Assembly (NCBI GenBank): GCA_034440575.1
Contig: JAOTOL010001600.1
Coordinates: 719,501 to 783,500, forward strand
Direction: 5' to 3'
Length of the DNA: 64,000 nt
From: Imbricaverruca yamaguchii
Taxonomy: Eukaryota; Arthropoda; Thecostraca; Neoverrucidae
Part shown: piece after piece, positions 12,070-24,130 of the stretch
Layout of the letters: each line of letters opens with the position of its first letter
Position numbering within the stretch: the first letter of the stretch is position 1
Made by a program: the position numbers and the translations under genes
Notes under the pieces: model-generated
Seen by the model: only the letters and a program-made list of their open reading frames with translations
Database searches by the model: none
What the model was told of the DNA's origin: nothing

Positions 12070-13099
12070 GATCGACAGGACCATAAGGAGCACGTGAGAT
12101 GCAGACAAATCTCTTCTTTCCATATCTTTCTTCCAGATGATAAAGACACACCACAACAGAACACTATACAATAAAACTACAACTAAAACGCACGTACACC
12201 GAACTCAAGGTGTGACAGACTTAAAACCAAGCATAAAACAACCTACGAGGATATGTAAACAGCTGCGCTATTTATGACTCAACTGCGCCATCTAAGAATT
12301 GGAGAAAATGTGTGCCCCTAAAACGCTGCACTCGTGATGGTCGTCGCCTAATTCGCAGCCTAACTGAGGATGATAAAATAACAGCTCAACACGATTCCAA
12401 AAGCACAGACGTGATATTATAGGATTTAGAAAGTGAGTTGAATTGAAAATATTTCCATTTTAAAATGCATGAAACCATTAAAACGGCCCAAAAGTTGTAC
12501 CCCAGATGACGTCATTTGTACCATTCGAGCCGACACGCAGGAAGGCATGTCGATGACCGATGACAGGGCGTATCCAATAGAAGTGGGTGGCTACGTCATT
12601 ATCATATGCTTATCGACATAGTACTGAAAATACAAGTAAAAAATGGTATAAAATACCCCGAAGCAGATTTACGAGCAATTCTAGTAATAATGAAGGTTAA
12701 AATAACGTTGTTGGTCGAATAAAGTCTGCACCTCTCTACTTTCATATCACTGGCGGCAATAACCCCAAAAGTTGACAAGTCATCCACGATCTTATCCTCT
12801 GTAGCATTTCTTAGGCTGAAGCAGTTTATCACTCCACGCGAGGTGTATTTTTTGTACTATGGTGTTCCACGGTGATTACGATTGTTTCGTCCTCCTTTTC
12901 CCGCAAACTCAGATGATCACACAGCCGAATCAGCCTGCTCTGCTACTGCAAATTCAACCTTTAGAGCACCGCCCTTCAGCTTTTCACATCTTATAATCTT
13001 ACCGAACCTGTCACATCCAGAGCAGGCCCCGCCTTTGGGAGGGGGACAGGGACGCAAGACTCTTGATAATTCCTCGAAAAACTAGCACGACGTACGGGA
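12070..13099. other. No recognisable gene
   Basis: I see no coding family, repeat pair or RNA gene with support in this stretch. Confidence 0.35.
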
Positions 13100-13620
13100 T
13101 ACCATCTGAAGGGGAACTACGATCTTCGCGTATATGGGGGTTGGTCTGGCCCTCACGAGAAGAACCAGGGGTGTTTTTGTGTGTGTTGTGGATGCCATGC
13201 ATGCATCTTTGTTTAAACTCGCTGGACGCCCCAAAACATGCGAGGCCACTGTGGGGACGCCTGGGCCCCGCGGACGGGAGGACGCCAGGCGCCCGAGGAG
13301 CTATACGGGCGGACGGGACCATCACCCAGCCGGGAGAGAGAGACTCACCACCCTGACCGGGATCCAGCGCCGCCCACCCCTCGACCCTTGCCGACCAGGC
13401 CGACAGGCATTGAACCGAAGCCCACAGCTTCCACCCGAGGCGACATGTCACTTGACCCATATGGGGCCCCACAATTCCGTCCGCCTCTACGGGATATAGG
13501 AACCAAAGAGGCTCCCCCGTCGCAACTAGCACCGTGCGACGAGGGAACTCAGCCTACAGGACTCCGTCAACCCCGAGGGGACGCGACTACCCCGACGAAA
13601 CTGAGCTGGAGGGCAGGACC
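13100..13620 (+). repeat. GC-rich dispersed repeat, copy 2
   Basis: This is the diverged partner of 8370-8835 in the same orientation. It overlaps several long but motif-free frames, which I take to be GC-driven. Confidence 0.65.
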
Positions 13621-14836
13621 GGATGGAGCTGCCACTGTGTGGTGCCGACATCACCACACGGTGGCAGGCTGGACAAACTCAACTACACTCAGGACAGGGC
13701 AAGTTGTCCTACCTGCTCATGGTAGGGAGAATTGGTGTTGCAGGGCCAGGTGAAGGACATCGATGTTAAAACGAGATTGGTATTGGAATTGGAGCATACG
13801 AATGGAAGGACGGGTGAGGAACTCTTAGTCTGACCCTTCGCCGGCTCACCGACTGAGATTTCGGGTCATTGGGGCATGTAATCCCCCTCCCACGGAAAGG
13901 CTGTCTCGTCGGGGGTACCGTATCATGACAACTAGGGCACATCACATACCCATTAGTGAGGCTGTAATGAGCATGCACCCCCCCCACACACACACACGGC
14001 GGAAGTTGAAAACAAAAGTTGTTTAGACAGTACTAATAACTTCACTCGCACCAGCAAGATAAACTTATTATCACAAAAGAATCCATCAGCCGTGAAAGGA
14101 GTTCCAAGTAGTGCAGCAAGAAGTGTGAATTTGAAGGTACTTATACTGCGAAAATAGTTCCTTTTCAGTACATGTTGCTGTAGGCCATAGCCGCACCCGG
14201 GGGTCATCCCCCTTAGAGCTGAGTTACATCTTCACTATTAAAATTGTCAGGTTGTCTGCCAAACTATTCCAGATTCGAATGCACCCACGCCACACGTCCA
14301 AAGGCCTGAACTTTATCCTTATCCTACCCTCTATCCAAGCGCCATGGTGCTTTGCGGAATTCCTGGGCGCGCCCCTGCTGTTCATCTTGGCTCATCCACT
14401 TCTTGAGACGTTCCTACGCCAATGCCGGTCGTTATGAAATGGAATGCCTGGAACTTGGAAATTTTACATTTGCAAGTGGTTTGTACATTTAATTTTCATT
14501 ACGCATGTAATTTCGACACTGTCTTGCCGTACAAAGCCTTGCAATAATGCAAGGCTTTGTACGGCTTTATCATTCTGGCCACCCTGAAGGATAACAATAG
14601 CAGTCATTGCGACTGCCATTTTGCCTAGGGCTGGAGCCTCCCCTGAGTGGAGTACTGGGGCACTGGCAACCAATGCCAGAGTAGGTAAGCTGTCATTAGT
14701 TAGGTTTGACCTTTGTTGACAAGTGGTGAAGGTTTTATGGGTCATGGGACCAGAGGGATTGCCTGCACTTATCCAAGAAGGGGGTGCATGTGTTAAGCAA
14801 AGTGCATGAGCATGCCCTTCAGGGAAATTAGGCAAA
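13621..14836. other. No recognisable gene
   Basis: The stretch has a short (CA)n run at about 13986-13998 and a hairpin-like repeat of CAAAGCCTTGCA at 14534-14564. It has no exon or transposon end that I can support. Confidence 0.35.
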
Positions 14837-16830
14837 GTGGTGGGGAGGGATGAAGTGGCACTGCCATCTCAGGGATATGCCAATAGTGACAACCAAGGCA
14901 GTAGAACCACGAAGTCAACAAATAGGGATAGCAGTAGTTCAAGGAGGCAGAGTGGTAGTTCATCCAGTGATAAAAGAACTCCTCATCATGAAAAAGCCAA
15001 AGGTGGTTATGGAGCATATGTTAAGTGTATGATGCTTAATGCTCAGAGTATCTGATCCAAATTTGACGAGTTCAAGTGTTATGTTGCTGAGGTGGAACCA
15101 GACTTTGTTTGCATTGCGGAGGCATGGGTCAGTGAAGGGTATTTTGTGGATACCATGCAGGACTGTGAGATCCAGGGATACAGTATGTTTTCGTGCAATA
15201 TGGGCCCTGCAGTGAAAGGGAGTGGTGTAATGCTCTATGTGAATAGCTTATCCAGTTCTCAAAAAGTAGCAAATTGAGGAAAAGGTCCATTTGGCTTGAT
15301 GTCGCTGTGGGAAAAGGCAACAGCAATACACCGAGGATCGGAGCTTTGTACCGATCAGGAACCCTGCCATATTCTCAACAACTGGAGCTCGATGACCTGA
15401 TTTGCGAGGAAATCAGTAGAAACTTTCGGAGGAAATGCCTTATTCTTGGTGACTTTAATCGGAAGGGATATGAAAATGTTGATGTTTGCTCCCAATTATG
15501 CAAAATATTTAGGAAATGCATTGAAGAGGACCTGTTCTTACACCAGATGGTAACGGAACCTACTAGGCAGGGCTCATTCTTTGACCTTGTCTTCTCGGAT
15601 TTAAGTGATTTAGTTCAAGACTTTACTGTAGGAGAAACTCTGGGAATAAATGGGTGTCACATAGTTAGATTCAAGGCACATGTAGAGGGAACTAACAAGG
15701 ATAATTTGGTAAAGGTTCCTGATTTTAACAGAGCAGACTTCGACTGCATGAGAGCAGCTTCCCATACGATGGGAAGAAGAATTCTCCAATATAAATGCCT
15801 GCAAAATGTAGGAAAAGTTCAAATCTTACTTGAAGGAAATTCAGATTAGACATGTCCCCCAAAAGCAAAGGCGCAAATGAAGGGTAGGAAGGCCAGCATG
15901 GTGCACCCCGGACTTGATAAAAGCAATTAAGGTTAAGAAAGCTGCATTAAGAGTGCTTAAGGAAGCTTCAAATATCGTTAATTTAAGGCCGAATAAAAAA
16001 CATGAACTCTATGAAGCAAAAAAAAAACAGAGGAGCAAAGCCAGCAAAAGGAGTGGATTTGGCTAGGAACTGAAATGGGCACAGCAAAAGTTTTTCAGTT
16101 TCTACAAGTTGAGAAACGTTTCTAGCACAATTGGTCCACTGGAAGTAAATGGGACTATATTGGGTAAGGGTGGTGAGATGGTTGAGGAACTGAAGAAGCA
16201 GTGTAAATCAGTGTTTACATTGGAAGATATGACTAATCTGTCAACCGTACACCATAGTTCAGCGACATGTGATCGCATAAACGATGTTGATTTCATTGAT
16301 AGTGTTGTTTTCAATCATATCAGGAAAATAAAGCCAAACAAGGCAGCAGGACCTGATGAAATTTATGCTAGAGTATTGCGGGAGGCTGAAAAGAAACTAG
16401 CATTTCCACTTAGCATATTTTGTATATCAGTTTCACGAAACGAAATTCCAACAGATTGGAAAAGTGCAAATGTAGTTCCTATTTTCAAGAAAGGAGAAAG
16501 AGGGAAGGTTGAAAACTATAGGCCGGTAAGCCTCATATCCCTAGTCTGCAAGGTCCTTGAACCAATTACCATTGATCGAATAGTTAGTTATCTGGAAGGA
16601 AACAGATCGATTTAAAATACTCAACATGGATTTAGAAAAGACGATCGTGTCTCACAAATCTCTTGGACTTTTTGAATTTCGCCACACAACAATTTAATCA
16701 GAGAAATCAAGTTGACGTAGCACATCTTGACTTTAGTAAGGCCTTTGACAAGGTACTCCATAAACGGTTAATGATGCAGCTTCAGATCCATGGTATTGTA
16801 GGTAGCGTTCTAAAATGGATATAATTGTTG
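14837..16830 (+). pseudogene. CR1-like LINE, endonuclease and N-terminal reverse transcriptase, broken
   Basis: Three reading-frame pieces follow one another in the order of a CR1-type ORF2. The apurinic-like endonuclease begins with MLNAQSI and KFDEFKCYVAEVEPDFVCIAEAWV and contains SGVMLYVN; after a frameshift near 15270 it continues through CLILGDFN. A linker follows, then the reverse transcriptase with KPNKAAGPDEI, VVPIFKKGE, NYRPVSLIS, HGFRK and DFSKAFDKVLHKRL. Stop codons at about 15054, 15277, 15849 and 16614 and phase changes make it inactive. It ends at about 16830, just before an unrelated SINE body. The fingers and palm motifs are well conserved, so the decay is moderate. Confidence 0.85.
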
Positions 16831-16865
16831 CTTTCAGATAGACAGCAGATAGTGATGCTAAATTG

Positions 16866-16966
16866 CACAGTCCCGCGGCCCACCGGCGAAACAGTGCGGG
16901 CGGCGCCATTAACTGTGAATGTGCATAAAGTGTGTCGTGAACCACCCAAGAAACAACTAAATGGCA
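16866..16966 (+). mobile_element. SINE body, head-truncated (Ser/Leu-like family)
   Basis: The segment CGGCCCACCGGCGAAACAG through GCGCCATTA, TGCATAAAGTG and GTCGTGAA matches, in the opposite orientation, the body of the SINE at 33495-33669. The tRNA-like head is absent, as in a 5'-truncated insertion into or next to the LINE. Confidence 0.7.
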
Positions 16967-17616
16967 GTCATCATGGCAAAATGTTACTCGATCTATTGCT
17001 CGCAAATACACACCGTTTCGTTCTTCACGACACAACGCTGAACTTGGCGATCCTTGCGAGCACCAGCACAAAATTGCTCGCAAAGGAAACGACACTAGCA
17101 CATTCCCACGCACGCAATGCGTTCCCTCCCGTGCGCCTGATCTCCCTCCCGCGGCCAGCGCTCAGAACCAGTGGGCCCAATTAAGTATAGTGCACATGTC
17201 GTGACGACTGTCACTGACGTGGGCACTGCCAATAATAAACCACATTCCCGGAAGAAATAAACAAAAATAGTCACTATCATGGCAACCTCTGACGTCATTA
17301 TTTCTGCCAGCTTTAGGCTCCACCAAATACCACCCACACCCTTCTCACAAACTTATAAGCGGCTGACACAACGCGGTCAGTCTTGCCAACGTAGGAATAC
17401 CATTAAACCGGTTTTCTTCAAAGAACACTCATAATCCACTCTGAACACATGATACCAAAGGTCATACTGGTCCTTAAGGGCATGCACGTCAAGTTATCGT
17501 GATATTCGCATTCGTATTCAGTGACGAGTTCGCCAAAGAAGTATATGTATTGGCATCAACATTTAGCAACGGGTTTATGATCGTTCGGATCAATTACCAC
17601 AAATGCTTGTATTGAA
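16967..17616. other. No recognisable gene
   Basis: Nothing is supported. It contains moderately GC-rich sequence around 17100-17170. Confidence 0.3.
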
Positions 17617-17670
17617 GTTAGTTATTGGGGTTTTAGGGTGCATCGATTACGTTTGTCATGTAGCGCCCAT
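17617..17670 (-). mobile_element. Micro-SINE copy (no clear TSD)
   Basis: GTTATTGGGGTTTTAGGGTG and the closing TAGCGCCCAT match the minus-strand consensus of the micro-SINE. I could not find a convincing target-site duplication. Confidence 0.65.
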
Positions 17671-18349
17671 TGCCCACGCTGGAAAACGGTGGAAGGAACT
17701 ATCTAGGGTCTGTTCCGGCGACCTCATCCGGAATAGGTTGAACTTCGGCCAGAAGAGCTCTTTCAGGTCGAGGCGCGGGGACGACCGGTATAGTTTTGTC
17801 CTTAATCAGCTGTCGACGGTGATACGGTTGCAGTGCTATTTGGCACATCTGGAGCATCCAGCACGATTCAACAGGTGATTAACACCCGACCATCTCGGAT
17901 TCTCTTGAAAATTGGTACCCAGGGTAATCAGGTGCCCAGATTCCGAATCTGTCTTAGGTCTATCGGAACAGTGGGCTTTGAGTTAATAAGCCTCGGGCAG
18001 TTTTTAAAAGTTTGAATACAAGGTTTCTTTCGGACGCCATAACTCCAATAAAACTGAATGTAACCTAGTAAAATGATATATCCTTACAATCATACAATCA
18101 CAAGAATTGTTGTGGTGCAGCTCTTGTTGAAAATTTCGATTTTTGTGTAAAATTGTGGTTAAAATGTGTTCACATTTTTTAATGTGGAGGGCGTCCAGCC
18201 ACATTGTGGAACCAGTAAACTTTGCGTCGCCAGTGGGGTTGGTCGTTGCTAAGTGGGGGAACGTGGGGAACTGGAGGAAGGTGGCCTCACCCACTATGAC
18301 CTGATTGACTACACTGTATGCGACAGTGAGAGGGAGGAATGCATGATGA

Positions 18350-19230
18350 ATGTGTGAGAACTGCCCCAGTGAGGAGGGCGTGGATGCCTTCTTCCGGTTC
18401 ATCCTGGGTGAGGACAGTGCAGATTCTGAGCATAGATATAAGCAATGGGTTAGCACCGACCGATGTGAGCTGCTGGAGGCGACGAAGGATTGGGACAAGT
18501 TCATTCATGACCTATGCCGGTCTGTGGTGAAACTCACCGCCACCTTCGTAGCCACCCATCAGAGTAGGGCATTTAAAGAATGCAAGGAAATGCTCCGCAG
18601 GGCGAGGCTGTCGTCGGACTTCAGCGAGAACTACACGCTCGTCACTTAAGACGGAAGTGCAAAGCCACCATTGGGACGCTCCAGTGTACTTTGCACCCGT
18701 TCGTGGCCTACTAGAGAGGACGGATAGCAGTGGCACCAGAGCTACTGCGTCATCTCAGATCATTCAAAGCATAACACAACCGCAGTCCACGCCTTCCAAA
18801 AAGTTATGATCCCACGGCTCAAGGAAAGTCCCAGCAATGACCAAAATCAGGTACTTTTCGAACGGCTCATCAGCCCAATACAAAAACAGATTCAACTTTT
18901 TAAACCTCTGCCATCACGAAAATGATTTCGGAGTGGAATGTGACTGGCAATGTTTGGCCACGTCACACGGCAAAGGGGCACGTGACGGCGTGGGAGACAC
19001 TGAAGAGAGCGACCGCTCTCGAGTGTCCGCTGGCCCACAAGTCACCAGTTCACTGATGCAGCCGGGATGTTCGAATTTTTTTGTGAAAATTCCAGACGAT
19101 GGTGGTTTTCCTGTTTGTGACCACGGCGGAAGTCGAAGAAACTACCGCGCGGCTGAGGCAGCGCTTCACCTGAGCCGTGCAGGTCAAGGGCACGCTTGGC
19201 CTGCACAGCTTCACGCCCGTTGACATCGAG
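18350..19230 (+). pseudogene. Transposase-like protein of an uncharacterised family, broken
   Basis: The first frame (18350-18649) reads LGEDSADSEHRYKQW, then HDLCRSVVKLTATFVATHQS and LSSDFSENYTLV before a stop. A second frame (from 18837) reads YFSNGSSAQYKNRFNF, NLCHHENDFGVECDW and ATSHGKGARDGVG. From memory of the family, intact members carry DFAENY and then FSDGxxxQYKN, and a histidine-rich CHHExDFG followed by FFATSHGK. These are common in arthropod, nematode and fish genomes as hypothetical proteins. The regularly spaced acidic residues are suggestive of a DDE-type nuclease, but that is inference. Its position between long inverted repeats suggests it is the element's transposase. It has at least one stop and one frameshift. 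Confidence 0.75.
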
Positions 19231-19656
19231 ACACTGCTGGTGTAGAAACTGACGGGGGCGCGGGGCAGCTTGTCAAATTATCCCACAGAAAACTGGGAGC
19301 AAAACGAAAGTGAGCCTCTGGCTCGGAGCTGATTGAACGCATGAAGTATCGCTGAAGTTTCCCGTAACACATCCTCGCCAGCTTCGATGTGTTCAGTGTG
19401 CATGATGTATCCGAAAGTGTAATGTATGTGCAGTTCTCCAACAAACACACCTGACGAATTTGTTAATTATCAGTATTTTCCGTTTCCTAGAATGTAACGA
19501 TGGGCACTGGACGAAAAATAAAACATGAAAAATGACCAGGTGAATTTTAGCGCGACACCAGGGGATGCCATAGACAGCACAGATACTTGCGTTCTTCAGC
19601 CCGGACGCAAGATGCGGCAGGAGGTCGTGGAGGGGGAGGGAGAGGTGGGGTGGGGA

Positions 19657-19935
19657 CAGGGGCGGCGGAAGAGGGTGGCAGGAGTTCCCCACTCCAAATT
19701 CTTGGAGGAGACACAGGGCCAAGGGGAGCACTAGCGGAGCCATCGCTTCCCACTCCCCGGATCGAACATTCGAGGTGAACCGGTGGGCCTCGGGTATCAC
19801 TTCCCTCCCCCAGGATCGAACCTTTGATCGCTACCGGGGCAGTACTCCTCCGGACATGGCTTCGCCCCCAGCCCAGTGGTGGGGGCATCACGAGAATCGC
19901 TTGCCCCCATCCAAAATTACCTTCCGCCGCCACTG
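19657..19935. mobile_element. 279-bp hAT-type MITE
   Basis: The ends are CAGGGGCGGCGGAAG on the left and, inverted, CAGTGGCGGCGGAAG on the right. The flanks GGTGGGGA (19649-19656) and GGTGAGGA (19936-19943) are an 8-bp target duplication with one mismatch, as expected for hAT. The ends resemble those of the MITE at 60327-61269. Confidence 0.8.
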
Positions 19936-20548
19936 GGTGAGGAGGGGGTCTTGAAATGTTCCGAGCTTTGCATAGATAATGGAACTTGAAGCATTTGAAT
20001 TTGATGCCATACGTATGTGCTCCATATGCTATGCGCGGCGGCAGTGCGTGAAAAGCACAAATTTTCATGGTATCGCCGAATTTAAAAAGTGGGCAAAAAT
20101 ATTTATAAAAATACATATGCACAATTATTTGCATGCCACTTAGTAATACCATGGGCAATATTTTCACAAAAACAATGTTTTTTAACTGCCCACATAAAAA
20201 ATTGAACTTCCCCCAAAATCTTTAATTTCTAGAACAAAATTTCGAAATGTTCAAAAACGAGCTACACCACAATTCTTGTGATTTCACGATTCCAACAATA
20301 TATAATGTCACTAGGTTACGTTCAGTTTTATGGGAGTTATGGCGTCCCAAAGAAACCTATTCGAACTTTTCAAAAACTGCCCGAGGCTATGATTCAAAAG
20401 CCACTGCTCCGACAGACCAGACTTCCAAATTCGGAATCTGGGCACCTGATTACCCCTGGTACCAATTTGCAAGATAATCCAAGCTGGTCGTGTGTTGATT
20501 TGCACCCATCACCGGTTGAATCGCGCTGGAATGCGCCATATGTGGAAA

Positions 20549-21639
20549 TCGGTGGCATTCTCGGTCGCTCGCTCCGATCTTGCACATAAGTGTCGATTTT
20601 TTTTATTGAGTGATATTTACTTGCTGTGAAAGCCCGATGAAGCCCATCGTGCAGCAGCCACTGGAGCATGAATAAAACACGCTGCAAGCAATGTTTCCCG
20701 ATTCTGACTCCGACCGGGAAGCTGACGCACTGTGGATGACGAATGCCCGGTGTTGCTTCATGCGCTCCAAAAGCACTCATTTCATGGGCGGAGATCCAGA
20801 CATCTTCAAACGCTGGGGAGGCAGGTGGTGCTCGTCTGGACGGGAGCCATTTCCTCTGAAGGCCGTTGTTGCGGTAGTCCCTCGACGCTCTCGTTCAGTA
20901 CACTAACATCCTGGAGAGTAATAGGCTTAGGTAATAACTAGTTCAGAAATTTACATTATTTTGCTCTCTATTGCTTTTATGCTATGTTGATGCTTTTGTT
21001 TCGTTCGTACTTGGGGGCATCGTGCACACCAACGACTGACCTGAGTAACCCACCCAGCCCCCACGAGTTCAGCCTTGATTGGGGCCCAAACTGAGCCAGG
21101 ATATGGTTTGTAACTGTGCGATCCGTATATATCTGATATAACCAAGGACTCCACCACAAATGCGTGGGATTTTGCAACAAAGTCTCCTTCACGTCATTTC
21201 CTTGCACCTTCAACATCAGTCTTCTAGGCAAAATAAATGTATAGATATAGCCAGAGTTGAATGTATTTATTCAAAGCATATTTGTGGATGCACACACACA
21301 CGCATAACATGCAATAGGTTTGACACATGCACAATGCAATCCAAACAACCACCACAAACTTGTAGGTATTCTGATATAACATGATATGCTTCTTGGGCAA
21401 TTGACTGCAATCTGTATTTCATCCCTTATGCCATGCTCTTCTGTTCTGTTGTCCAGGCTTCTAATTTGTATGATGGACTGGAAACTGCACCTGCATTGTT
21501 GGAGCTGGACTGAGATCCTGGAAACAAAATGTCAACCATTATTGGCACGTTTCATTCGGAGAATAAAAAAGTTCAACATTTGCAGTCACAATCCCGGAGA
21601 ATAAAATGTCCTTAGGTCCCCGTACCCCAGGGGAAGCCC
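20549..21639. other. No recognisable gene
   Basis: Open frames at 20691-20941 lack family motifs. No repeat pairing was found except the approach to module A1. Confidence 0.3.
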
Positions 21640-22990
21640 AAAATTCCAACCCTGTCCAGGCGTGCTGAAGAGATATTATATAGTTGTTGGTCCCCGTTGC
21701 GATGTGCTGCCCATGGGTATATCGCTACACAAACACTGCCAGTCATGGGATGCGCACTCCATTTTCCTTGCGGTGGAGCCCAGGCACAGAACCCAGTACG
21801 TGGAGTACATGGGAGACCATGTGCTGCAATCTTTGTCCACCAATTCAGCCAACTCATATTTCGTTGAGCCCATCACGTACGTAACATGAGAAGCAGCTTC
21901 TGGCACTGCGCTAATTTCGCACCAAGATCACAAACTCGCCATGCCTTCGGAAGCTAGCAGTGGCTGGCAGACCAGCTTCACAATATCAGCACTCCTCTAG
22001 CGGTACGAGCAGAACCAAATATTCAGTCATCCGTTCAAATTAGGAATTAAATAAATACATAAAAACCAAGAAACTTGAAGCTGACTCCTAATCGTTTCGG
22101 TTTCCACCTATCCCAAAGTTGCTACCGTGTTGCGTCAAATTCAAGTGCTACCGTACCTTTACTGTTGGCCAGTCTGTTCTCGACAACGGAGTGTCCATTC
22201 GCACCCGTGTATGAGAACTGGGCTCAAAGGCAAAGTGCACCATACCATAGAAGCTGCTTCTCATTCGATCCGTGAAGCTAAAAAAACAGACACTGAAAGG
22301 AACACAACAAATAGTTGAGTGATGCACGATGCCAACATCACATTATATGCAGCGAGTTCCAGACATACGCGCCCCATCCACATGGGGTAAAAGGAAATCG
22401 TGGCCCTTGTGTGCCAACCAGGAAGAAGCGGAAAATAGAGAAAAATGATCATCGTAGAGAACAAGTTTAGAAAACTCGCCTGATCTCCCGACGCCAGGAA
22501 GACACCATGTCGATCTTAGGTCCAAATATCTCATCAATTAGCCAAACCATACCACGGCCTCTAATTCGCCCGTTCATCCAGGTCTGAAACAAATCGAATG
22601 TCTTATCATCGGCATCAAGTTGAAATAATACCACGTACCACAGGGGCTCAGACAGCCAAGGGAACAGTGGTAAAATCAGGGAGATCATATAATGGCATTT
22701 GTATCATCATGATAAAATGGAAACAAGGTAATAAACTAACTCCAAACTTACGATTACACCGATTCCTTCTTCGTTCAATAATGGTGGCGCAGTGGTAGTT
22801 TAACTGTAGGATCCGGTCTGTTTATTCTGGGGACAGACAAATGAAGTTGAGTTAATTCCACCGCAACTGAACAGAGGCGCCAAAGAGCCGGCTGAACTTG
22901 ATTTTACTCGTGCCAACGAATATGAACAGCTTAAACAGATTAAAACATGTTAAGACTAAAAAATATACTTGGTGAGCAACGCCTGTCCAA
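21640..22990. repeat. Local duplication module A, copy 1 (diverged)
   Basis: This is related in order to 27280-28483. Pairs of matching blocks include ATCACAAACT near 21930 and 27382, GTGxACCAxACCATxGAAGC near 22235 and 27669, and GTTCCCTTGGCTGTCTGAGC (reverse strand) near 22650 and 28085, plus a GATTAAAACA block near 22940. On the minus strand several blocks are bracketed by splice-like sites (for example TTTGTTTCAG at about 22592 and a GTAAGT-like donor at about 22748). I read it as a decayed set of exons of an unknown gene; no product can be named. Confidence 0.55.
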
Positions 22991-23149
22991 CAAGCTATAT
23001 TGTGCACACAACACAACACGCGTGAGTCTTAATAAAATGTCTTAATAAATAAACTTAATAAATATATCTTGCACTCAATACGGTGAAAGAACGAGGAAAT
23101 TGACATAGAAACGATAACTTCGACCTGTCTTACAATTTCGAGATACCGG

Positions 23150-23410
23150 GCTGTACATTAACTAGCGCCGTCCTGGGGGAATGGGGGGGGGGTCGTCGTT
23201 AACGACCCCACAAGGTTTTCTGCGGACAGCGAAAGAACGGCCTGCGGTAGCGCGCCGAATTTTGACGTACCTTTCCGCACATCAAATTGACATGTCAAAT
23301 CAAATTGACATGTCAAAATATTTAAGTTTTTGGTCAACGAGTTGGTCAAGCTCAAGTGAGGTCTCCTCCAAAGAAAAGTTCAAACAGTCGTCGCGCTATA
23401 ACGGATAGAT
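23150..23410. repeat. MITE-like repeat, partner of 53970-54180
   Basis: Both copies share AAGGTTTTCTGCGGA-like, GCGCGCCGAA, CACATCAA, GTCAACGAGTT and TCAAGTGAGGTC in order. The left end here, TTAACTAGCGCC, resembles the TTAA-flanked end of the element at 5756, so it may be another member of that group. Confidence 0.55.
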
Positions 23411-23734
23411 TTTTTAATGCAATTTTCAGCGTTCCCTTATTTTTAGGGATTGAACAAAACACACCAGAGCAATTTATCCCCGCTTTTGATGACCTTTAGT
23501 TTTGCATATTTGCCCACTAGAGTTCATATCCAAGATCTTGGTAAAAGTAAGCATCTTCTAGTTGAGCAAGTTGACTTCGAACGTTTTTCGGTCCACTGTG
23601 CCCATTAGAGAATGAAACAAAGAAAAATTGAGAACTCAAAATTTAGAAGCTAAATAATTGTGGGGCAAAATTTGTATGATCCTGGTGAGCATATTCCGTG
23701 CCATTAAAGTGCTTCCGGCTTCGATTGATCCGAA

Positions 23735-24130
23735 TTACAACCTACCAAGCCAGCAAGGTGCAGACAGGAAACCAAGTTCAGCCGCGGGTTACTTGCTGGA
23801 CGTGTCGACCTTGCCTCATGATGCCAGAATGCCAGCATGCACGGCCTGCAATGGGTGTAGAGCAACGATGTCACATCACAACGTAAACGAACTGGTTTTG
23901 TTCAGTTACACATAAATCAGACAATGGTCAACTTTCAGCAGCAGATGGGCACACCAGTGGGTTCAGCCATTTCTGGCTCTGGTGCGAGCTCCCAACTTCA
24001 AACACGAGCCAAAACTCATCATCAAGGCTGTGAAATACATGCATGTTTCAGAGCTTCGTAAATCCCCACCTTCAATTCATCAATAAGTCATGATGGAACC
24101 AATTGAAGTGCATCATTGCTGAAACACAGC
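23735..24130. repeat. Local duplication module B, copy 1
   Basis: This is highly similar to 33793-34175 over about 390 bp, in the same orientation. Landmarks are GTGCAGACAGGAAACCAAG, CTGGACGTGTCGACCTTGCC and GGTCAACTTTC. Small indels (ATG lost after CCTCATG in copy 2) break frames on either strand, so I do not call a coding region. Confidence 0.85.

Larger units (their letters stand above)
17835..20548 (+). mobile_element. DNA transposon with about 300-bp inverted repeats
   Basis: Segment 17835-18160 reappears in reverse complement at 20230-20548. Landmarks shared between the arms are GAATCTGGGCACCTGATTAC, CTGCCCGAGGCT, GAGTTATGGCGTCC and ACAATTCTTGTGAT. The arms are diverged by substitutions and small indels, so the element is old. 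Between them on the plus strand lies a broken frame of a widespread uncharacterised family. A 279-bp MITE (19657-19935) is nested inside. I could not fix the target-site duplication, so the outermost bases are uncertain. Confidence 0.75.

Noticed and set aside
13011..13753. Overlapping long GC-rich frames on both strands
   Set aside because: They lie in a dispersed GC-rich repeat whose partner at 8370-8835 does not keep the frames open, and there are no family motifs.
21612..21906. Possible C-type lysozyme-like segment (YELAELV, cysteine-rich)
   Set aside because: The similarity is limited to a few residues, the cysteine spacing does not fit, and the paralogous copy at 27272-27514 does not keep the pattern.
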